From the NCBI GenBank assembly GCA_020975725.1, contig QXJR01000005.1, forward strand, positions 1,054,001 through 1,118,000: a stretch of 64,000 bases of DNA. The letters are read 5' to 3'. Positions within the stretch are counted from its first letter, which is position 1. Every line of letters begins with the position of its first letter. Below the pieces are notes generated by a model that worked only from the letters and a program-made list of their open reading frames with translations, had not been told where the DNA came from and made no database searches. Below are positions 56,299 to 64,000 of the stretch, piece by piece. A program made the position numbers and the translations under genes. This stretch comes from Picocystis sp. L7 (lineage: Eukaryota > Chlorophyta > Picocystophyceae > Picocystales > Picocystaceae).

Positions 56299-56559
56299 AG
56301 AGGGACCAAGGGTCTACCTCTCTCACCGCCTCTCACTGGCGGTTGGAATTGGGGCAACAGGGGTGCCATGGCAGCCCACGTGCTCCCTAGCGTCACATCT
56401 GACCGTCCGTTGCGTTCGCCCCGGGGCGAACGTGAGCTGGCAGTCGCATCGACACCGTCCAGCACCCCAGCCCTACCTTCCAGAAGCAAAGGTAGAGATG
56501 GGGTCGGTCCCCTTCAGTCGGTCTGTTTCGGTCTAAATCCTCGATGTCCCTTACAGAAA
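56299..56559. other. Flank of copia F, no gene seen
   Basis: No gene. Ends TTACAGAAA, the left copy of the target duplication of element F (AGAAA, 56555-56559). Confidence 0.45.
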
Positions 56560-56866
56560 TATTGTGAGACTCGTCTGTCCTGCCTGAAAAGGGGGTCTGA
56601 AATCCCCTGGCCGAACCGAGCGTGGCGGTTTCGGACGATGGATGGGACGATGGCGTGGCGGCTCAAGGGGTTGCTCGACGTGGATACCAGAGAGTGTAAC
56701 ACATGCATTAACCCACTCAGTACATATAGTGGGTGGTATTTCATCAAAGTTAAGTCACGCGCATGATGAGGCGAGCACGGACACGGCTTGGTTCTCGGGG
56801 ACGACGTCCTCGTCTGCGGTAGAGAATAAACTCCCACAGAGGGATCCTGCACCCCTTTTCTCAATA
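56560..56866 (-). repeat. 3' LTR of copia F
   Basis: 307 bp, identical by eye to the other LTR. Preceded by AGAAA. Confidence 0.93.
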
Positions 56867-56879
56867 CTCCCACTCAGGA

Positions 56880-59800
56880 TCAGTTTGTGGCATCTCTTGA
56901 TATGATTGGAGTTATACCAAGCCTTGTAATGCACTTCCAAAATGTTTGCTGATTTGAATTTTTAGTTAAGTAGTCAGCCAACATCTCCGCACTTTCGCAA
57001 TATCGGAACGTGATATCTCCGAACATGACCCGCTCGCGGACGAAGTGATGGGCCACATCAATATGCTTGGTTTTCTGCATGCTGTGGTTGTTGTCCAAGA
57101 TCTTGATGCATGCCTGATTGTCACAGTAGGTGACTACCTGTTTGTTTAAACTGCCACCTGTTAAGTCAGAAAGCAGGTTTTTTAACCAGAGTGCCTCTTT
57201 GACGGCACTCGATGCCGATTGATACTCAGCCTCTGTTGTGGAGGTTGATACAGTAGATTGAAGCTTGCTCTGCCATGAGATAAGGCTTCCATTCAGTAAG
57301 AAAAGATATCCCGTTCTGGACTTTCTGGTTTCCTTGTCCGTGGCATAGTCTGCATCACAGTAACCAGTAAGGGTAAAGGTATCGATTGCTTGGTCGAGAT
57401 CTTCAGACAGGATATCGAGGCGATCCCCCAGACACAGACCATGGTAAACTGTTGCTTTTAAGTACTTGAGTACCCCTTTGGCTGCCTTGAGGTGGTACTT
57501 AGTGGGACAAGCCATGGATCTGGACAGTTGTGAAGCAGCTTGGCAGAGGTCTGGTCTGGTAGTGGTTGAGAGGTAGAGTAGACTCCCAACAAGGATTTGG
57601 TACTCCGTGGTGTCACAGGGTTCACCATCCTTTTCACTAGTTAACACCACATCCAAGGGAATCTTCTTGGTTTTGCAGTCCTCCATGTTAAACTGCTTGA
57701 TTAACTTCTGGATCTTCTCAGGTTCACTGAGATAGATTAACTTCTTGTTTCTGTCTCTGTTAACCTTCATGCCACAAAAGAAGGAGGCTGCACCCAGGTC
57801 TCTGGCATCATAGTGCCTGCAGATGGTATCTATCACTGCCTGGGTGGTATTGAGATCTTGAGCAGCAACCAGCAGGTCATCCACATACACTAGGATGAGG
57901 CACTCCTTGCCAGTTTTCTGATGCTTGCACTTGAGGATGGTGCCATCCACAAAGTTGCATTGGAATCCCAGTTCCTTCTTCAATGTGTTTGTGAGGTGCT
58001 GATACCACATTCTGGGGGCCTGCTTCAATCCATAGAGGGACTTCTTCAGTTTAAGTACCAGGTTCGGTTCCTGGATAAGTTGTCGGTCGTCCCTCAGTCC
58101 CTCAGGGATCTCGAGGTAAATTTCCTCGTTCAATTCTGCGTTGAGGAAAGCGGTCTTGATGTCCACTTGCTGAACCTCATAGTTAACCAGGGCTGCATAG
58201 GTGAGAAAGGCCCTTTGAGCCACTTTGCCCGAGGTAGGGGCAAACACCTCGTGGAAATCCACTCCTGCACGCTGCTCGAAGCCACGCACGCACAGGCGGG
58301 CTTTGTAGCGCTCCACCCGACCGTCGCCGTCGGTCTTCACCTTGAACACCCACGTGGTGGTCAAGGGGGTGCGACCAGGAGGAAGTGGAACGAGACGCCA
58401 AGTGCCGTTCTTGGCCAAAGAGGTGAGCCCGTCGGTGATGGCGTGTTGCCAGAGCTCGGCGTCTGGACGAGCCATGGCGCGAGCGTAACCGGAAAAGCTG
58501 TCGTCGAGCTCCCACTGACGCGTTGCTTTCGCTCTCATGGCGCTGCCTTTTCTTGGACGCAGGTTGTATGGATGCGCTGGAGCTGCTGGCTGGATGGACT
58601 TGGGTTCCACTGCTTGCGGATGGCCATTTTCTGGGAGTGCTGAGGGAGCTTCTTTAGCCACAAGAGTGGCTTCCTCAACACTTTCATGATGCTCAGGAGG
58701 TGTGAAGGACACACCTGGAGCATTGTTTGGACAAGCAGCTGTGGGCGAGCTGCTGCCGTCTTCAGGCAGCAACTGCGAGTTTTATGCTGCTGCACCATCC
58801 TGCTGGATGGTTGTTTGCGACTCACTGACTGGTGGTGATACCTGATGTGACCCTGGAGGTCCATCCATACTTGCTGCAGATGATTGGCTGAACTGTGGAG
58901 GTTCAGGTAGCAGGTCTGGGACGACTTGTGCGCTGTCGGGTGTTTGGCTTTGGTTCATTGACTGACTGCTGAATTTGTCTTCCACAAAGCTCACGTTTCT
59001 GCTGAGAGCAATTTTGTTGTCCACCAGGACGCGGTAAGTGGAGCTGTTGTGATAGCCGATGAATGTGCCTTTCACTGACCTTGCGCTGAATTTGCTGCTT
59101 CGCTTCTCAGGAGGTATGAGGACCCAGGCATCGCACCCAAAGGTGCGGAATTGGTTCAAGTTGGGCAAGGTGCCCGTCAATACTTCCAGTGGTGTTTTGC
59201 CATCCAAGGCAAGGGAGACTGGGGTGCGATTACGCACAAAATTGGCACAGCGCACAGCCTCTCCCCAGAGAGTTTCAGGGAGTCCTGCACGGATGAGCAT
59301 TGCACGGGCGCTGTCATGAAGCGTTCTGTGCAATCGTTCAGCAGCGTTTTGCTGAGGCGTGTATCCTGCTGTTGTTTCATGCGTGATTCCTCGATCTTTG
59401 AGGAACTTTTGCAACGCATTTGACTGAAATTCTGATCCCAGATCTGATCGTATGGCTTTCACCCTGTAGCCTGCTTTTGCGATTTTCTCAAATGTGTTGA
59501 TTCCTTCCATCAGCGCACCTGATGCACTGGACTTGTTGGGCAAGAGAAACACCAGGCTTGCTTTGGAAGCCAGGTCATATAAGGACAAATAGTAAGTCTG
59601 TCCACCTGGAGTTTCTGGTATGGGTCCGACAAGGTCTGTATAGACCAGATCCAAGGGCTCATAGGTATAGTTACTGGGGCGAAATGGTTGAGCAGTCTGC
59701 TTCGCTTGGATACAGGATTCACAGGCCCCGTCTAGCTTGTGGGGCAATCCAAGGAGCTTCAGCCGGGGTGCACTTGCGTGCCCAAGGCGTTCATGCCATC

Positions 59801-61118
59801 GCTGAGCGGTAGTCACCAGGGCATAGACGTGGTCAGCACTCGGGGTAGCCTCGATGACCCCTTTTGCACATTCCACCCTGCAGGTCCCATGGGTGAATAG
59901 GACTTGGGCCCCTGCCTTTGTGGCAGCAGGTACTAAAAACAGGTTGTGTGCAAAACCAGGGATGTAGTAAACATTTGTGAGGCGCACAGGTGTGCCTGTT
60001 TTTGATCTAATCACACTGTTTCCCTTAAATTCACTTGTTAACTGCTGCCCGTTGGCACATGTGATTGCCACATGGGCTGTTTGACGAGTTGCTGGGTCAA
60101 TCAAGCCGGGATCACCTGTCATATGAAATGAGGCACCAGAATCAATGATCCAGGTGTTCTGCATGCTTAAGCTGCCACTTGAAGAGAGTGATATGCCTGA
60201 TGGTGTAGAGGAATGGGCTGTGAGACCATTTTGTCTTGGCATGTTTGGATGCGTGGCGCCGATGGCCGTGAGGGAGAATCCAATTGGACTTTCTTCACGT
60301 TTGGGCCCTTGTTGAGCTTCCAACACCTCATTCTGTCCAGGTGCTTGATGTTTTCCACCTTGGCTGTTCTTTTTCTTCAGTTTGCGACACTCGGAACGGA
60401 CGTGTCCATGAAATTTGCAATATGTGCAAAATGGTCTTGATTTTCTGGGCTTCCCTTTGGTGGAGGAGGCTGTCATTGCCTTTCCACTAAACTCCGTGGA
60501 CTCGAATCGCAATATTGCATTGCGGACATTCTCGATGTTGAGTTCTTGATGGTAATTTTCATCCACATGTTTGATCATGGAGTATTGAGATGGCAAGCCG
60601 TTGAGTATGGCCGTGCATATGGCCATTTCACCGACGTCGTAACCATTGTCTCGGAGCTCGCTTGCAAGACTTGTGACTCGCTTGATGAAGTCATCCGATT
60701 GCTCCTTGTCTTCCATCCGTATGTTGTGGAGTGTCTTGAGGAGGTGAGAAGTCCGGGAGAGCGATTGTTGCTTGTAAAGGGATTGGAGCTTTTCCCATAT
60801 GCTCTTCGCCGTTGTGCACCCTTCAAGGATCCCTTTGAAACAATGCGGCACTCTCATGAGGATACGAGCTTGCGCCTTTGCGGCGATTCTGACCTTCTCA
60901 AGGTCGTCGGATGTGTAATGCTCGGCATTGGTTGTTGAAAGTCGGGGTTCTTGATCCACATAGTCCCAAAGGTCCATCAAGATGAGGCTATTTTTCATCA
61001 TGTAGGACCATTCCGGCCAATTCGTGTTGCTTAGCTCGGGGATTCCATCCCGATCCACGGATTCTAGGGTTTGGTTGGACGCCATTTTTGTTCTCGAAGC
61101 TTTACTTCGCTGAAACAC
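56880..61118 (-). CDS. Copia F Gag-Pol polyprotein region
   Basis: Starts at ATG 61118 (MFQRSKASRTKMASNQ; the in-frame MASNQTLESV may be the real start). Copia Gag with zinc knuckle CTYCKFHGHVRSEC near 60390-60430; protease WIIDSGASFHMTG near 60115-60155; integrase finger HERLGHASAPRLKL...CESC near 59720-59800; integrase core with YTDLVGP, RSDLGSEF and TPQQNAAERLHRTL near 59320-59650; RT near 57880-58480 with TTTWVFKVKTDGDG and YVDDLLVAAQD; RNase H near 56930-57260 with TTEAEYQSASSAVKEALW. Length of about 1410 codons is normal for a one-ORF copia element. Confidence 0.92.
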
Positions 61119-61125
61119 GAGCTTG

Positions 61126-61139
61126 CAAGGCTCTTAACC
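61126..61139 (-). promoter_or_regulatory. Copia F primer-binding site (half tRNA-Lys type)
   Basis: CAAGGCTCTTAACC on the plus strand, directly inside the 5' LTR and identical to the site of element E. It fits nucleotides of a tRNA anticodon arm with CUU anticodon rather than a tRNA 3' end. Confidence 0.62.
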
Positions 61140-61446
61140 TATTGTGAGACTCGTCTGTCCTGCCTGAAAAGGGGGTCTGAAATCCCCTGGCCGAACCGAG
61201 CGTGGCGGTTTCGGACGATGGATGGGACGATGGCGTGGCGGCTCAAGGGGTTGCTCGACGTGGATACCAGAGAGTGTAACACATGCATTAACCCACTCAG
61301 TACATATAGTGGGTGGTATTTCATCAAAGTTAAGTCACGCGCATGATGAGGCGAGCACGGACACGGCTTGGTTCTCGGGGACGACGTCCTCGTCTGCGGT
61401 AGAGAATAAACTCCCACAGAGGGATCCTGCACCCCTTTTCTCAATA
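61140..61446 (-). repeat. 5' LTR of copia F
   Basis: 307 bp, followed by AGAAA. Contains a TATA-like stretch ACATATAGTGGG and TGCATTAACCCACTC on the plus strand. Confidence 0.93.
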
Positions 61447-61661
61447 AGAAAACCCGTTCTGAACCGGGGCGACCTTCCTTCAATACGAACCCCCAAGGGG
61501 ACTGACTCCAGTTCCGGAACGGTACAGTCGTTGTTTGAGAGGGGACACCATTGCCCTTCATCCATATGGGGTCCCGGGGGTCTGGTCCCGTAGGCCAGGG
61601 TCTCGTAGGGACCCTGGGAGGCCTCGCTGGCCGTTACAGTCAATCAGATCTACTTGGATGA
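61447..61661. other. Right flank of copia F
   Basis: No gene. Contains GGGTCCCGGGGGTCTGGTCCC and imperfect palindromes of GGGTCCC and CCTGGG, reminiscent of the GGGTCCC-rich start of the element C LTR, and ends near GGCCGTTACA. This could be a solo LTR remnant, but I cannot find its other end. Confidence 0.25.
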
Positions 61662-62110
61662 GTGCTGCCCAATTGGCAAGCATACCCACAACGAGGTGAA
61701 TGCGGCATGGGCGAGCCTCATCGAGCATTAAGCATTCGTGGTGGTGGCCTTTTCGACGGATTCGACCTCTCGATACCGGCTGTGGGGAGGCAGGTGAAGG
61801 AGCTCATGCGCAGGCAGAAGGAGCTAAATCGCGAGGCCCGCGCTGCCACCGATCTCGGAGGGGCTTGAATGCACATTGACGCGGAAGCCGGTGCACAACA
61901 GTTGCTGGATCTCCAAGAGCACGTGGACACCGAGTGCGCGAGTGAGAAGGATGGGAAGGCTTTGAAGCCGGCGCAACTGGATGGCGATGCTTAGGATGCG
62001 CTAAAGCGATCGATGGAGAGGTATGCGAAAACACCGCGGTGATTTGGAGGAAGCAGGAGCAGTGGAGTACGGACCAAACGGCGAGGGAGTGGCACGGAAT
62101 GCGCCGTGAA
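61662..62110 (+). pseudogene. Gene relic, helical charged protein, unknown family
   Basis: One plus-strand frame gives recognisable helical, charged protein (VKELMRRQKELNREARAATD, then MHIDAEAGAQQLLDLQEHVD, then DALKRSMERYAKTPR) broken by several in-frame stops. It looks like an old pseudogene of a coiled-coil-type protein. No family recognised. Confidence 0.3.
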
Positions 62111-62805
62111 GCTGGAAGCCTAAAGGACTTCGGTACAGTTGCAATGGAATGGTTCATCAAACAAAGCGCGAGGATGGAGTAGGTGACGAAGGTACAACGG
62201 CACGCCAACCATCCCACGCTAGGCGAGCACCGAGGATCCGAGGACGCTTATGTGCAAGCAGCTGTGGAACCCCATCGCATGGAGATGCGAAATGTGAAGA
62301 CGTCCAAGTGAAAGGACGCTCCCAGGGCTTCGTCCATTAGCAACGAAATGGTTGCTGACGTCGACAAATGAAACAAATGTGTAATGAACTTGTATTGTTG
62401 TGCTTTTCTTCCTCTTGCACGAGTTCGCAATGATCGTCCGAACACTCTCGTGTCCACAACGTCATGCAGTAGCGTCACGGTCGTCCGAGGGAACTAAAAA
62501 TACGGAATGAAATATTCAAATGTGAACGCGAAGGTTGATTATTCATTTATAATAGCCTCGTTCACCATGCGTGAACGAGTCTTATGGTCACTCGTGTATT
62601 CCTCCATACACACGCTACTCTTGCAACACCGTCCTTCCATCTTTGCCATTGGTGTGTTGCTCTAGTAGCTCCATCCACCGTTGCCGCTATTGCTCTTCGA
62701 GCTCCATCCTTGCTACTACTGCTGTTCGAGCTCCGTCCTTGGTGCTGCTGCTGGTGCTGCTCGTGCCGCATCCTTGTTGTAGTTGCTGCTACTCCAAGTG
62801 CCGTG
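62111..62805. other. No gene seen; contains a GCTGCTG-type simple repeat tract
   Basis: Nothing recognisable. Around 62660-62770 there is CTACTGCTGTTCG / GCTGCTGCTGGTGCTGCTCG-like simple sequence that opens long frames on both strands. Confidence 0.4.
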
Positions 62806-63464
62806 TCATTGCATGTTCGGACTCTCCGACTGGAAATGGTACATGGCATGGTACTCCCTCATGGAGGGTGGCAGGGTATCGAAGTACCTATTGACACCAC
62901 CACCGCACATGCAAGTATGGAAGTTTGTGAGCAACGCAGCAACACAATCCTCTTTACTCGTCGCACGCGATCCAGTTTTCTTTCGTCGAACGTCTGTCAC
63001 CAACGGTCATAGCTCACCAATGTTTCCAAAGACCCATTCGACGCTTTCCCGGTAGTGGGACAAAAGAGTTGCATACGCCTCCATCGCAATCGTCATCCTC
63101 CCTTTGGGCGGACGTAGAAGCACGTCGTGCACGAGGACCGCCGGATCCCGGTACACGCACACTTCGATGTCCACTCAACCTCGCATCCCTTGCAACCGCG
63201 CCACCAATTTCGAGTTTGCTAGCACTTGCGAGTCGTGCGCACGTCCTACTGCGGCCCTAAACCAGTCACCAATCAAAAAAATTTGGAAGGACTACACGTT
63301 GGTATTTCACCTTGTGTTGAAGCTTCCAACCATTGTACACGGCTTCTTGTCCCGTAGATGGCTTGCAAATTGTGAATAGGGTCCCGTCAATAAATCCAAA
63401 ACACAGTTCCTCGGGACAACCACGCTTTTGCAACACACATGCGAACGCATGCAAGTACTCTCTT
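62806..63464 (-). pseudogene. PIF/Harbinger-type DDE transposase relic
   Basis: Minus strand, from the edge of L7 leftward: EYLHAFACVLQKRG, then CFGFIDGTLFTICKPS with the first catalytic Asp, YNGWKLQHKVKYQ, HDSQVLANSKLVARL, YRDPAVLVHDVLLRPPKG with the second Asp, and HYRESVEWVFGNI with the Glu. This is the DDE_Tnp_4 pattern of Harbinger transposases. The copy is dead: a shift at the A-run near 63270, a TGA at 63175-63177, and a TGA at 63007-63009 in the place of a usual Trp/Phe. The N-terminal part is cut off by G LTR L7. The partner Myb-like protein of the family is not seen. Confidence 0.8.
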
Positions 63465-64000
63465 TGTTCCACCCAGCCCTCTCGAGACGCCTTTCTTGCC
63501 GAGGTTATCCTTTGACGATGAGGAATACTCCCTCGATCTTGAGGCCTTTGAGAGGTACTCAATCATATTCGGGCCATTTGCTTGGGACTTGTTTGCATCC
63601 GCGCACAATGCAGACTGTTCGACCTTCTTCACACGGGAGACAAATGCTCCGCCCAAAGAATGGGCTAGTCTCGGCAACGTGTGGGCACACCCACCTTGTT
63701 GCCTCATAGATTCCGTGGTGGGCAAGCTCGAGGCCGAACCAAGAGCCCTTGTGACCATGATTACTCCGCATTGGCCAAAGGCTCCTTGGTTCCCTCGCTT
63801 GCAACATCTCGCTACCTATCAAGAGGTACTAAGGAGGCACGAGGGGCTCTTCACGGACTCTCGAGGCAGGCCTATGCCTGCTCCTCACTGGGACGTCCTC
63901 CTTCGCCATGTCCCTAGGTGAACGCACGGTTCGGACTAACCCCGAATAGGAACCGGTTTGTCCCCCTTACTAATAAGGGCTCTGTGGCTGATGAACCGGA
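63465..64000 (+). repeat. Family G LTR, divergent copy L7 (runs off the window)
   Basis: Starts TGTTCCACCCAGCC inside the Harbinger relic and runs to the window edge with the usual TAATAAGGGCTCTGTGG tract. It differs from the other six at many sites, yet the methyltransferase-like frame (to 63921) stays open and keeps DLFAS, AHPPCCLID and HWPKAPWFPRLQ. It is a different, older subfamily. Confidence 0.85.

Larger units (their letters stand above)
56560..61446 (-). mobile_element. Ty1/copia element F, young and nearly whole
   Basis: LTRs of 307 bp at 56560-56866 and 61140-61446 show no difference by eye; ends are TATTGTGAG...CTCAATA on the plus strand. A 5-bp target duplication AGAAA lies at 56555-56559 and 61447-61451. 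Gag, protease, integrase, RT and RNase H follow in copia order on the minus strand. The coding region is open with about one interruption. It is probably one of the most recent insertions in the window. Confidence 0.95.

Noticed and set aside
55727-56536. 269-codon plus-strand ORF
   Set aside because: The minus strand reads more like protein in this interval, and the plus frame has biased composition without motifs.
61447-61661. Solo LTR related to element C interrupted by copia F
   Set aside because: Only one possible end (GGCCGTTACA) is seen and no matching end or duplication on the other side of F.

Overview
This is a stretch of a eukaryotic nuclear genome made mostly of nested transposable elements, with only scraps of ordinary genes between them. 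There are no bacterial-style operons, rRNA, tRNA or CRISPR. The mix of chromovirus-like Ty3/gypsy, Ty1/copia, Crypton-type tyrosine-recombinase, Tc1/mariner and PIF/Harbinger elements fits a unicellular eukaryote, probably an alga or other protist. I cannot name the species from sequence alone. TAA, TAG and TGA all act as stops.

Layout. 1-5068: 3' part of a Ty3/gypsy element, here called family G, whose 764-bp LTR contains the end of pol. 5069-6676: unassigned, AT-richer. 6677-7440: solo G LTR set against a decayed Crypton-like recombinase gene (7441-9435, minus). 9451-9576: foldback repeat. 9815-11588: decayed two-domain glycosyltransferase gene (GT2-like plus GT64) that ends at a block of G sequence. 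11589-28638: that block is a G element in permuted order between two reverse G LTRs, with gypsy element C (17014-24378) inserted in it. 28639-33195: one short exon-like ORF, GGTGACG-type foldback repeats, a 63-bp minisatellite and two old LTRs nested in each other. 33196-38751: truncated G LTR and broken copia element E. 38752-39712: short candidate host ORFs, one HEPN-like. 39713-50936: gypsy element D on the minus strand. Its 5' LTR is split by a 3.6-kb unit with 783-bp direct terminal repeats and a Tc1/mariner transposase. 50937-56559: weak candidate exons. 56560-61446: nearly whole copia element F. 61447-64000: gene relic, PIF/Harbinger relic and a divergent G LTR.

The most notable biology is methyltransferase capture by retrotransposons. 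Gypsy families C and D each carry a C5-cytosine DNA methyltransferase, with all the main motifs, between RNase H and integrase. Family G instead ends pol with a domain resembling the methyltransferase-like domain of DIRS elements, and that domain is encoded inside the LTR, so every G LTR (seven in the window, five of full length) carries it. C sits inside a G element. Copia families E and F both have a primer site matching an anticodon-arm half of a tRNA-Lys(CUU).
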